Assembly (NCBI GenBank): GCA_947173955.1
Contig: CAMWHE010000008.1
Location: forward strand, 1-64,000
Direction: 5' to 3'
Source of the DNA: an uncultured Bacteroidales bacterium
GTDB lineage: Bacteria > Bacteroidota > Bacteroidia > Bacteroidales > Muribaculaceae
DNA: 64,000 nucleotides
The position numbers were made by a program, and so were the translations under genes. Position 1 is the first letter of the stretch. The number at the start of each line of letters is the position of its first letter. Below the pieces are notes generated by a model. That model worked only from the letters and a program-made list of their open reading frames with translations. It was not told where the DNA came from and searched no databases. Shown piece by piece: positions 32,948 through 41,354 of this stretch.

Positions 32948-34557
32948 CAGTCGCGATAATTGGTCTCGCTTTCGCGGGTTTTCTTCTTTATAACGGGTCC
33001 GGCCGGCTCGGATACGCGAGACGGACTCCGGTGGTCGAAATAGTATATGCCGAGACGATCGAATAGATCGTAGGAATAATCAAGACGCTTCTCGAAGTCG
33101 GCAAAATTCTTGTTGCCTGGGAGTGTCCATGCACTCTCTGCAAGGGCACAGAGTCTCGGCCATGTCATGAAGTCAACACGCTCCGGGGTATGGAGCAGCT
33201 CACTCCATGCGTTAGCCTGCATACCGGAAATATGTGACTGCTGTTCAGGGGTAACACCGAGGGAAGCGAACAGCGGATCGGGGAAGGCGTATACGCTGTC
33301 GAGCGGACAGAAGCCGTCCCAGATGCGTCCGACTGTGTGGGAATCATGCTGCACGAAATCGAAATACAGCGGCTTGCGCGGACACATGACGGTTGTATAT
33401 CCGGCATCGAGTGAGCGTGTGAGATATTGCGGCTTGTCGTGGCGCCACCACATGATGTTGGTCGTAGGGTCGACATCGAGGTCTATGAGCTCATCCCAGC
33501 CTATGAGGGTCTTGCCGAGCGACGCTACCTGAGCGATCATGCGGTTCATGAAGTAACGCTCGCACTGGCGCACATCCGTAAATCCCTCGCGCTCCATAAG
33601 CGCGAGTACATCCGGATCTGTCTTCCATGCGTTGATGCCATAAGCCACCTCGTCGCCTCCGATATGCATATACGGACCTGGAAAGAGACCGGCCACTTCG
33701 GCGAGTATGTCGCTCAGATATCCGTAAGTACCTTCCTTGCCGGGATTGAAGGTAAAGTCAGGAAATATCCCCTCCCCTCCCCCGTTGAATTCGGGATAGG
33801 CACGATTCGCAGCGGCCGCGTGGCCGGGCATATCGATTTCAGGTATGATCATGACATGGCGGCGGGCAGCGTAGTCCACTATCTCGCGGATATCGTCCTG
33901 TGTATAGTAAGCTCGGGGCGCATCGGGATCGCTGTGGGAGCCTATGGCACCAATCTCGGTCAGAAGCGGATATTTCTTTATCTCGACGCGCCACCCCTGC
34001 GCATCGGTCAGATGCCAGTGAAAACGGTTGAGTTTGTAGCGCGCCATCAGGTCGATGAGCTGCTTGACGCTCTCTACACCCGTAAAATGTCGTGCGTCGT
34101 CGCGCATATATCCGCGCCATGCGTAGCGCGGTGCGTCAGTTATGTCGACACATGGGAGCTCCGCACAATTTTCAAGCAATTGCAGGAGAGTCTGAGCCGC
34201 ATAAAACACACCCGCAGCCTCGGCGGCCTCGATGGATATCGATTTGCGTGAAATGTCGAGAGTGTACCCCTCTTTGTCGGTTATTTTGTTGTTTCGGCGG
34301 ATGACTACCGGAGCCTCCCTGTCAGCTCCGACTATCACCCGGGATGTGAGCCCGAGCTCCCGGAATCGTCCGCACAGATATACCGCATCCTGAACAAATG
34401 TACTGTCTGAAACTAAGATATCATATCCTCTTGAAGCATCGTAGACGCCTGCTTTCTCCTCAACCTGAGCCGGATAAGGAATGACCGGCAACGAGGCTGC
34501 CCCGGCGCTGAAAGAGATGAGTAACAATAGAAATATATAGCTGAAAATTTTACGCAT
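32947..34557 (-). CDS. GH20 beta-N-acetylhexosaminidase
   Basis: 536 residues with signal peptide MRKIFSYIFLLLLISFSAGA. A GH20b domain (about 23-140) precedes the catalytic barrel, which starts at YAWRGYMRDDARHF. The hallmark HIGGDE puts the catalytic pair at D302-E303; RFHWHLTDAQGWRVEIKKYP and IPEIDMPGHAAAA are further family motifs. It releases terminal beta-GlcNAc or beta-GalNAc by substrate-assisted catalysis, so the PUL must handle N-acetylated sugars. Separated from the GH2 gene by 8 nt. Confidence 0.95.
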   Translation of the reverse strand: MRKIFSYIFLLLLISFSAGAASLPVIPYPAQVEEKAGVYDASRGYDILVSDSTFVQDAVYLCGRFRELGLTSRVIVGADREAPVVIRRNNKITDKEGYTLDISRKSISIEAAEAAGVFYAAQTLLQLLENCAELPCVDITDAPRYAWRGYMRDDARHFTGVESVKQLIDLMARYKLNRFHWHLTDAQGWRVEIKKYPLLTEIGAIGSHSDPDAPRAYYTQDDIREIVDYAARRHVMIIPEIDMPGHAAAANRAYPEFNGGGEGIFPDFTFNPGKEGTYGYLSDILAEVAGLFPGPYMHIGGDEVAYGINAWKTDPDVLALMEREGFTDVRQCERYFMNRMIAQVASLGKTLIGWDELIDLDVDPTTNIMWWRHDKPQYLTRSLDAGYTTVMCPRKPLYFDFVQHDSHTVGRIWDGFCPLDSVYAFPDPLFASLGVTPEQQSHISGMQANAWSELLHTPERVDFMTWPRLCALAESAWTLPGNKNFADFEKRLDYSYDLFDRLGIYYFDHRSPSRVSEPAGPVIKKKTRESETNYRD

Positions 34558-34565
34558 ATCTGTGT

Positions 34566-37307
34566 CTATTTTCTACTTTGATAATCAATTCTGACTACGG
34601 GCTCACGGCCTTCGGGGAGCAGGTCGGCGGCAAATCGCGCCTTAAGCTTCATGGTCTCGCCCGGGAGCAGGGTCACGAAATTATCACTCCAGAATACGGG
34701 GTCGATTGAAGGCCCGTCGGGAGAGTCGCTTATTGTCAGATGCTTGAAAAAGACGCATCCGTCATCGCCGCATTTAAGCGTGACGTCAACCTCATACTCG
34801 TCGCCTATGCGCCTGACATCGGTATCACATGAGAGCGTGCCGGGCTGCATCCGCAGAAGCCAGTAGAAGTTAGGATGCTGGGAGTAGCGCCAGTAGGTGT
34901 TGCGGCTGATCTGATTTCCGTCGAGGTCAGAGAGCGTCAAGGTGACGAGATAGACAGCTGCGAGGCGTCCGGGATTCGGAAGCCTGAACAGCTCCCGGTA
35001 GCTCTCTGGCGAGGCTGTCAGCGTATCGCGCCGGATCCACTGGTCCTTGAGGAAGAAGTCGGTGATGCGAGCCTCGGCTACGAGTGGTCCGACAGGCTTG
35101 TCGTAATGATTGATGATCGAGACGGTCTCGGTGTTGGCGTTGAGCTGCAGGTGCAGCTGCTCCATAGCTTTTCTGGTGAAATAGTAGGCGGCATTCGGTG
35201 TCAGATACCAGTCGTAGACCTGCCATGCGACATCGGGCCAGCATGAGTTGAGCTTCCATAACATCACGCCGGTGGTGATGTCCCATGCGCGATGGTTGGC
35301 AGCCTCGATCATGGCGCGGTAGCCGTCGGCGCCGAGCAACTGTGCCTTCAGGGCATAGTCTGAAGCCGACTCGGGATCGGAATAGAACGTACGGATGGCA
35401 TTGTCAAATCCGCGGTAGACGAAGTTGTTGGCACACCAGGCGCCATGCTCGGCCCATACGCTGTCGAGCGGCCAGAGACGGTCGCGGACGTCGAACGGCT
35501 TGTCAATAGTCGGGATAAACTTGCGCAGATTCTCATAGACGGGAGGTGCGGGCATACCGAGTTCATTCTTGAACATCTGGGTATATACCTCATCGATTTT
35601 ATCGAAATAGTAGTCGGAGGGAGCCCACGCATAGTCCGGCGCGCCGTCGTCGGTAGTGCCGATGGGAAGATCGGACTTCAGCCACGGGGTCAGTTTCTCG
35701 ACATCCCAGCTGACGGAGGTTGTCGGTATGTAGTGGCGCGAGGGGTCGAGCTCCCTGACAGCTGCCTTTGTAGCCTCATAAAGGTCTTCGGCTGGAAGCA
35801 CTTCATTGACGCCGACCCAGGCGATGAGCGACGGATGGTTGCGGTAACGGCTGATCTCGTCCCTGACATGGGCTATCGCGAGGGAGTGATCGTCGGGATT
35901 GTTCTGCGACTCACGACCCGGGAACATACGGTAGCACTGATGGAACACGTGCCAGTACATCAGGCCATATTTGTCGAATGCGTCCAGCCAGTCCTCGCCG
36001 GGGGCTGGCATATCCTCCGAACCGACGATGTTGGCACCCAGCCCGGCTATGAGCCGTGCCTGATCATAGACATTCCGGCGGGAGTTGTTGAGCAGGATGT
36101 CAGGCTGCAGCCATCCGCCCCGGGCAAATATCCGGCGGCCGTTGACGGTGTAGTAAAGCCCGTACTCCGTGTCGGCGCCGGCGTGTGTAGTATATTCGCG
36201 CTCCATAAGGTGCGCCTTGACTTCCCGGATGGCGAAGTCGTCGGCCCATACGGTCGACGGCGCGCCTTTAGGCGAGAATGTGACGACAGCCCGCTGCATC
36301 GGCTGCTCGCCGTAGCCGTTGGGCCACCATAGCGGCGGATTGTCAATGTCGGCGGCGAAAGTGGCGACAGCCGTGTCGCCGGGAGCTACCATTATTTCTT
36401 TTTTGAGCGTGACAGGCTTTATCAGGCGTGACGCTTTCTTCTTATATGTGACAAAATCAATCTCCTCGACGCTTGAGAGTCGCACCGACAGCGTGCCGGT
36501 CAGCGGGCGCCCGGAATTGTTGACGACAGGCACCGTTACAGCGACACGCGCTGTCAGCGTGTCGCCGGCAGGGAGCGTGGTCGTGATATGCGGATCGGCG
36601 AATGTAGCCGGACCTGTCACTGTGAAATAGATCGGATGATATATGCCCATATTGCGGTCGCGCACGACAGGAGCGCAGTCCCATCCGCCGCTCATTTTCA
36701 GCGTCTCGTCGCGCCAGATGTCGGAGGCCTGTCCGCGGTTGGGGCCGAAGAGTATAAACTGAGTGCCGGGCGACGGCGTCCCCGGATGGTCTACCTGATG
36801 TATCTTGATAGCGAGCGTGTTCTCCCTACCGGGTCGGATGAGATCGGTCACATTGAACCGGAAACGGCGGAACATACCGACGATAGTGTCAGCCGATGCT
36901 ATCTGTCGCCCGTTGAGCCAGACGTCGGCGCGATAGTTGATGCCGTCGAGATTGAGCCATACAAGCTCCCCTTTACGGATCTTGGGAAACCTGAATTCCG
37001 AGCGATACCACCATGGATCGCGCCACGGACTCCCTTCCTCGCTGACGTCGGGAATCAGGAAATTGTTCATTCCGACACGCGGATCAGGATAGGTCCCGTC
37101 CTCGACAAGGGCATTGAGGACAGTCGATGGGAGAGTGACCGGATGCCACTCATCGGCAGAAAATCCGTTGGCCGACACGATAGAGTCGGCGGCCTCGGTC
37201 CTGGCAGTGGCGAGCAGCTGCCAGCTATCAGGTTCGAAACGATCCTGAGCTGCAGCCACCGCACTGCTTGTGCAAAGCATCAATAGAGAGAGGGAGAATG
37301 CTCGCAT
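34566..37307 (-). CDS. GH2 exo-beta-glucosaminidase/mannosidase-like enzyme
   Basis: 913 residues with a signal peptide ending near VAAAQ. Order: jelly-roll with WYRSEFRFPKIRKGELVWLN and YRADVWLNGRQIA (about 100-137), immunoglobulin-like domain, TIM barrel from about 385, C-terminal beta domains. The acid/base should be E502 in GVNE and the nucleophile E582 in FKNELGMPAPPVYENL. The region TGVMLWKLNSCWPDVAWQVYDWYLTP is shared by exo-beta-D-glucosaminidases (CsxA type) and endo-beta-mannosidases of GH2. Given the amino-sugar neighbours, glucosaminidase is the better guess. Confidence 0.85.
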   Translation of the reverse strand: MRAFSLSLLMLCTSSAVAAAQDRFEPDSWQLLATARTEAADSIVSANGFSADEWHPVTLPSTVLNALVEDGTYPDPRVGMNNFLIPDVSEEGSPWRDPWWYRSEFRFPKIRKGELVWLNLDGINYRADVWLNGRQIASADTIVGMFRRFRFNVTDLIRPGRENTLAIKIHQVDHPGTPSPGTQFILFGPNRGQASDIWRDETLKMSGGWDCAPVVRDRNMGIYHPIYFTVTGPATFADPHITTTLPAGDTLTARVAVTVPVVNNSGRPLTGTLSVRLSSVEEIDFVTYKKKASRLIKPVTLKKEIMVAPGDTAVATFAADIDNPPLWWPNGYGEQPMQRAVVTFSPKGAPSTVWADDFAIREVKAHLMEREYTTHAGADTEYGLYYTVNGRRIFARGGWLQPDILLNNSRRNVYDQARLIAGLGANIVGSEDMPAPGEDWLDAFDKYGLMYWHVFHQCYRMFPGRESQNNPDDHSLAIAHVRDEISRYRNHPSLIAWVGVNEVLPAEDLYEATKAAVRELDPSRHYIPTTSVSWDVEKLTPWLKSDLPIGTTDDGAPDYAWAPSDYYFDKIDEVYTQMFKNELGMPAPPVYENLRKFIPTIDKPFDVRDRLWPLDSVWAEHGAWCANNFVYRGFDNAIRTFYSDPESASDYALKAQLLGADGYRAMIEAANHRAWDITTGVMLWKLNSCWPDVAWQVYDWYLTPNAAYYFTRKAMEQLHLQLNANTETVSIINHYDKPVGPLVAEARITDFFLKDQWIRRDTLTASPESYRELFRLPNPGRLAAVYLVTLTLSDLDGNQISRNTYWRYSQHPNFYWLLRMQPGTLSCDTDVRRIGDEYEVDVTLKCGDDGCVFFKHLTISDSPDGPSIDPVFWSDNFVTLLPGETMKLKARFAADLLPEGREPVVRIDYQSRK

Positions 37308-37345
37308 TAGAAAATTCCGTGTTTACCTGTCGATTGTTCCGTAAG

Positions 37346-38233
37346 TTAGTCTTCAAACATCAGCGCTGCAGCGCCCATGAAGCCGGCGTTGTTGCCCAGG
37401 CCGGCGGTCAGTATCTCGATATGGTCGGCGGCCTCTTCCGAGAGATACTTTGGAAGTAGCGTGCGCACACGCGAGAGGTAAAGGTCGGCCGAGTTGACTA
37501 CCGATCCGCCGATGATTACGGCGTCGGGGTCGATCGTATTGAGAGTCCACGCCAGCGCGAACACCAGTCCGTCGGCAAACTGGGCGAAGACGTCCAGGGC
37601 GGCTTCCTCGCCGGAGAGGGCGCGCTCAGCCACTTCCTTGCCGGTAAGCTCCGTGCCGGTCATGTCCTTGTACATGCGGGCGAGAGCCGGACCGGACACA
37701 TAGTCCTCGATCACACCGTCGCGATAGGGCGACTGCCATATCTCGCCGGAATTGCCGGTGCGTCCTTCCCAGATCTTGCCGTGATCGATGAATGCGCAGC
37801 CGATGCCGGTGCCGAGGGTGATGCCGAGTATCGACGAGCGTCCGCGGCCAGCGCCCCAGACAGCCTCGCCGAGCATCATCGCGTTGGCGTCATTGTTCAT
37901 TCTGACCTGCTTGCAGGTGGTCAGCTCCACGATATGCTTCAGGGGGTAGTTGTGCATTGTCGGCAGCGTGTTGCATTTGAGGATCACGCCGTTGACTATG
38001 TCGAGCGGACCCGAGCAGCCGATACCTATTCCGCGAAGGCGGTTTTCAGGCACATCGGAGAGGGCTCCGTTGAGCAGGTCGAGGATGCCTGCCACGATTT
38101 TTTCGCGTGGTCCGCGGGCATTGGTGGGGACTTCGCGGGGTTCGCCGATCACATTGCCGTTGATGTCAACGACTCCGCATTTCATTTTTGTTCCGCCGAT
38201 ATCTAGGCCGATTGCAAGGTCACGTGATGTCAT
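37346..38233 (-). CDS. ROK-family sugar kinase without the zinc motif
   Basis: 295 residues. ATP-binding start IGLDIGGTKMKCGVVD (D11), GIGCSGPLDIVNGVI, sugar-site NNDANAMMLGEAVWGAG and GITLGTGIGCAFIDHGKIWEG. In most ROK kinases the next segment is GHxxV...CxCGxxGCxE, which binds zinc and helps shape the sugar site; here it is GEIWQSPYRDGVIEDYVSGPA, with no cysteines. The same substitution (EIWQ..YRDG..ED) is seen in a subset of ROK proteins, so it is likely a real subfamily with a different hexose. It should phosphorylate a glycan-derived sugar in the cytoplasm. Gap to the SIS gene is 26 nt. Confidence 0.85.
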   Translation of the reverse strand: MTSRDLAIGLDIGGTKMKCGVVDINGNVIGEPREVPTNARGPREKIVAGILDLLNGALSDVPENRLRGIGIGCSGPLDIVNGVILKCNTLPTMHNYPLKHIVELTTCKQVRMNNDANAMMLGEAVWGAGRGRSSILGITLGTGIGCAFIDHGKIWEGRTGNSGEIWQSPYRDGVIEDYVSGPALARMYKDMTGTELTGKEVAERALSGEEAALDVFAQFADGLVFALAWTLNTIDPDAVIIGGSVVNSADLYLSRVRTLLPKYLSEEAADHIEILTAGLGNNAGFMGAAALMFED

Positions 38234-38259
38234 ATTCTATATAATGTATGAGAAATGTA

Positions 38260-39321
38260 TTATTCGATTGCCGTCACTTTGGCGCCGTGGGTGAATTCGC
38301 CGGGTACTATCCCCTTGGCCTCCCGCGCCCAGGCCTCGATGGCTATCTGGACAGGTATGATCGACGGGATGGCAAAGAGTTCGGGATTGGCCGGGGAATC
38401 GACGGCTACTACCGTCAGTCCCTCGCGGGCAACGGCTGCGTCGGCACGGTCGGTGACGAGAAGTACCCGTCCGCCGAAGTTCAGTATGTCGTTGGTCAGT
38501 TTCAGGAGCTGGCCGAATGTGGCCGAGCCGGAGTGTGCCAGAATGACGGAAACAAAACCGGGCTGCACCATTTCAAGCGGACCGTGGCGGAATTCGCCGC
38601 CGGCCATAGCCTGCGAAGGGGTGTGGCTTGCTTCCATAGCCATGAGAGCCGACTGGCTTGCGGCCGCCATGGCGCTGCCTCGCGCTATGAGCTGGATATA
38701 CGGAGCGTCTCCCAGGGCGCGAAGCATAGCCGGGAGCGTCGTGTCTCGTTGATCGAGCGTTTTGGCTATCGACTCCGATATGCGGTCCCACTGTTCGGGA
38801 GCCACTATTGAGCCGGCCAGACGCGCTGCGATCATGTAGATGACCTGATAGGCCGTGATGAATGTTTTTGTTGATGTCTTTTCCTCGCGGCCGGCTATTG
38901 TCGGCAGGAGGATATGTGCGTTTTTCCCAAGGAAGCTCTCAGGCTCGTTGGTTATAGTGGCGAGGGTGTATTTCACCCCGTTTTCGTTGAGGCGCTTGAC
39001 AATGTTGACTGTCTCGAAGCTCTCTCCTGACTGTGATATCGCGATCAGCAGGGCACCCTCGCGGATGGAGTCGAGTCCGTAATGCAGCAGTTCGCCGGCA
39101 TTGAGCGGGGTGACGCTGACACCGCGCGAAGCGAGCAGTGTCGAGAGCGCGCCGGCAAGAAAGAATGAGCTGCCCATACCTGTGGCGATAATCTGAGGGG
39201 CACCGCGCAGGGCGTCGGCCATCCGGTCAAGGATTTCAGCTCCCCCGGCCTGCTCATAATAGGCTGATGTCTTGGTGATTGCAACGGGTTGTTCGAGTAT
39301 TTCAAGAAGGAATTTTGTCAT
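38260..39321 (-). CDS. Double-SIS protein, GlmS-isomerase-like (aminosugar isomerase/deaminase)
   Basis: 353 residues with two SIS domains. The first has IIATGMGSSFFLAGALSTLL and SQSGESFETVNIVKRL; the second has QLIARGSAMAAASQSALMAM and GGEFRHGPLEMV. This corresponds to the isomerase half of GlmS without the glutaminase domain, as in AgaS, NagB-II and FrlB, which deaminate or isomerise amino-sugar phosphates. The E-x-x-HGP motif is present. Paired with the ROK kinase it makes a short cytosolic route: kinase then isomerase/deaminase. No NagA-type deacetylase is in the locus. First gene after the terminator that follows the surface lipoprotein. Confidence 0.85.
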   Translation of the reverse strand: MTKFLLEILEQPVAITKTSAYYEQAGGAEILDRMADALRGAPQIIATGMGSSFFLAGALSTLLASRGVSVTPLNAGELLHYGLDSIREGALLIAISQSGESFETVNIVKRLNENGVKYTLATITNEPESFLGKNAHILLPTIAGREEKTSTKTFITAYQVIYMIAARLAGSIVAPEQWDRISESIAKTLDQRDTTLPAMLRALGDAPYIQLIARGSAMAAASQSALMAMEASHTPSQAMAGGEFRHGPLEMVQPGFVSVILAHSGSATFGQLLKLTNDILNFGGRVLLVTDRADAAVAREGLTVVAVDSPANPELFAIPSIIPVQIAIEAWAREAKGIVPGEFTHGAKVTAIE

Positions 39322-39351
39322 GAGTCAATCTTATTAGCAAGCGCAGATTAT

Positions 39352-39403
39352 AAAAAAAAGAAGATGACGGGTGGCAGCCGCTCGGGTGCCACCACCCGTC
39401 ATC
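39352..39403 (-). terminator. Internal terminator in the PUL
   Basis: GATGACGGGTGG (39363-39374) pairs perfectly with 39392-39403; on the minus strand TTC and eight T residues follow (39359-39352). It separates the susC-susD-lipoprotein segment from the enzymes, so the latter depend on read-through or on a promoter I could not find. Confidence 0.9.
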
Positions 39404-39448
39404 TATATGTAACTATTTGAAAACCTATTTCTTATAACAATCTTTCTA

Positions 39449-41326
39449 TTAGAGGTCGAAGCGTGTCAATTCGTAAGCAAGGATACCATGGTCGCGAACG
39501 AGCATGTAGACTTGAACGGCATTGCCGTCGGTCGAACTTGCAAAGAGCACGGAACTTACGCGACGGTTGACAGCACCACCGAGGTTGTCACCAAGCACGG
39601 TGCGACCGCTCTCGTAAGTGTACTGTGAAACCATGCCGCTTACGCCATAACCGGTGCCGGCGGGACCACCCTTAGAAGCATCGCCGAGCTTGTTGCCTTC
39701 GCGTGTGTCGAAGATGAAGCCATCAGCGAATGATGTTGCCGTGGGTGAGGCGCCAATATTAGATACATAGATACGATAAGCGGTCTGGTCATTTGTGGCA
39801 TTTGCTATTGCCAGAAGCTGACATCCGTTGAATTCGATATAGTCAGCGCCCATTACGCTACCACCTGTCCAGTCAGTGCCGGCATCAGTGCCCCACCAGT
39901 GAGAGGTCGGACGAGTAAATGTCACTGCACGTTTGCCGGTACCTTCAGGAACGTAGCTCACGATTGCACGGGCGTTGCCTGAATGAACGATATAGCTCCA
40001 GGGGGCTTTGTAGGTCAAGGGCACTGCTGTCGAAGCATCCCATGTTGAACCGAACACACCCGCATTGCCCTCATAGATACAGTTGCCGTCAGGCTGTCCG
40101 TCAACGAACGGGAATAACATTACACCACCGTAATGACCACGATAAGTATTGGTAATAACTGCGTTACCGCTTGTCATGTCGCCACCGCAACTCATGGTGT
40201 GGAAGATATCGACAGAAGCCATGCCAGTTACACCGGCGAAGTATGAGCCGGCCATATCGGCGTCAAGCACGCAGGTAGGCTTGCTTGTGATACCGTCTTT
40301 CCATACGTAGATGAGACAGTTGGTCGGAGTCACCATCCATGCGTTACTTGTCAGTACGCCGGCTACCATGTGGTTGGCATCATCGCTTGTGATAGCGTGA
40401 ATGATACGTCCGGCGGGAATACCCTCAGTGTTGACTTTCACATCATTAAGACGCTTGCCGTTGAAACGGTCGAATACGAGCATGTTGGTGAAGTCCTTTG
40501 CATTGCTGACGATGAGATAGTCGTCAACGACTGCTACTGAAGAGTTGGCGTTGGCTTCCCAACCTTCGTCGTTATCGGTGTAGAGCTGCTTAGCCCACAT
40601 CACAGAAATGTAACCTACGCCGTAAGGCAGAACTTCAGGCACTTGGATGTCAACATCATAGACAGTTTTGTTCTCCCCGTTTTGAGAGACAATAGTAATC
40701 TGGGGCTTATTGGAGAAGTCAATGTAGCCGGTTGCCGGATCCATGGCATCACATTCTACTGTAGCCCAGGGAGAAACGTTAAGAGCAACTTCGCGAAGGG
40801 CGCCGTCAATTGACGATGAAGTCTTGGCCACAACAATCTTCCCATGCTCGCCGGCGTTGGCAGGCTCGCGGATTGCCACGGCTGTACGCTCACTTTCGGT
40901 CAGCTTGGCTGATATGATGCGGGCTTCGCTTGACTTGACAAATTCAGCATAAATTGTGTAAGCAGTTGATACGCCGGTATTGGATATCAAATTGGTACGA
41001 TAGCCTGCAGCGAGGTCATGGATACCAGAGAGAGAAGGAGAAAAGGTATAACCGACGGGCATTTGTGCCTCGAGCTTCATCTGGGTGATGTCGCCCATGA
41101 TAGGCTCTGTATCACTGATGTAATAGGGAACCTGTACTGTGATCGTTCCGGCAGCCGGGTCGATTACGGAGCCATAGAGATTGGAGGCGTCCTCAATCAG
41201 ATAACCGTTGACCACGAGCTGGGCGGTGCCTACCCCTTCGAGGGGTGTAGTCACATCGACATCAGCACAGCTCGACAGCATGAATGCTGATGCGAGTAGT
41301 CCGGAGAATATATATTTTAATTTCAT
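39449..41326 (-). CDS. DUF5018-like surface lipoprotein (glycan-binding candidate)
   Basis: 625 residues. Signal MKLKYIFSGLLASAFMLSSC, lipobox cysteine 20. Two Ig-like domains occupy about 30-230 (TITVQVPYYISDTEPIMGDI; PQITIVSQNGENKTVYDVDI), followed by a repeat-rich region that could fold as a propeller (SSVAVVDDYLIVSNAKDFTN, GGVMLFPFVDGQ, ADYIEFNGCQLLAIANAT). The layout agrees with DUF5018-type lipoproteins coded right after SusD homologues, which often serve as surface glycan-binding proteins in place of SusE/SusF. Binding has not been shown for this protein. Confidence 0.7.
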   Translation of the reverse strand: MKLKYIFSGLLASAFMLSSCADVDVTTPLEGVGTAQLVVNGYLIEDASNLYGSVIDPAAGTITVQVPYYISDTEPIMGDITQMKLEAQMPVGYTFSPSLSGIHDLAAGYRTNLISNTGVSTAYTIYAEFVKSSEARIISAKLTESERTAVAIREPANAGEHGKIVVAKTSSSIDGALREVALNVSPWATVECDAMDPATGYIDFSNKPQITIVSQNGENKTVYDVDIQVPEVLPYGVGYISVMWAKQLYTDNDEGWEANANSSVAVVDDYLIVSNAKDFTNMLVFDRFNGKRLNDVKVNTEGIPAGRIIHAITSDDANHMVAGVLTSNAWMVTPTNCLIYVWKDGITSKPTCVLDADMAGSYFAGVTGMASVDIFHTMSCGGDMTSGNAVITNTYRGHYGGVMLFPFVDGQPDGNCIYEGNAGVFGSTWDASTAVPLTYKAPWSYIVHSGNARAIVSYVPEGTGKRAVTFTRPTSHWWGTDAGTDWTGGSVMGADYIEFNGCQLLAIANATNDQTAYRIYVSNIGASPTATSFADGFIFDTREGNKLGDASKGGPAGTGYGVSGMVSQYTYESGRTVLGDNLGGAVNRRVSSVLFASSTDGNAVQVYMLVRDHGILAYELTRFDL

Positions 41327-41354
41327 GATTGATTTAATTTTTGGGGTTCAAGAA

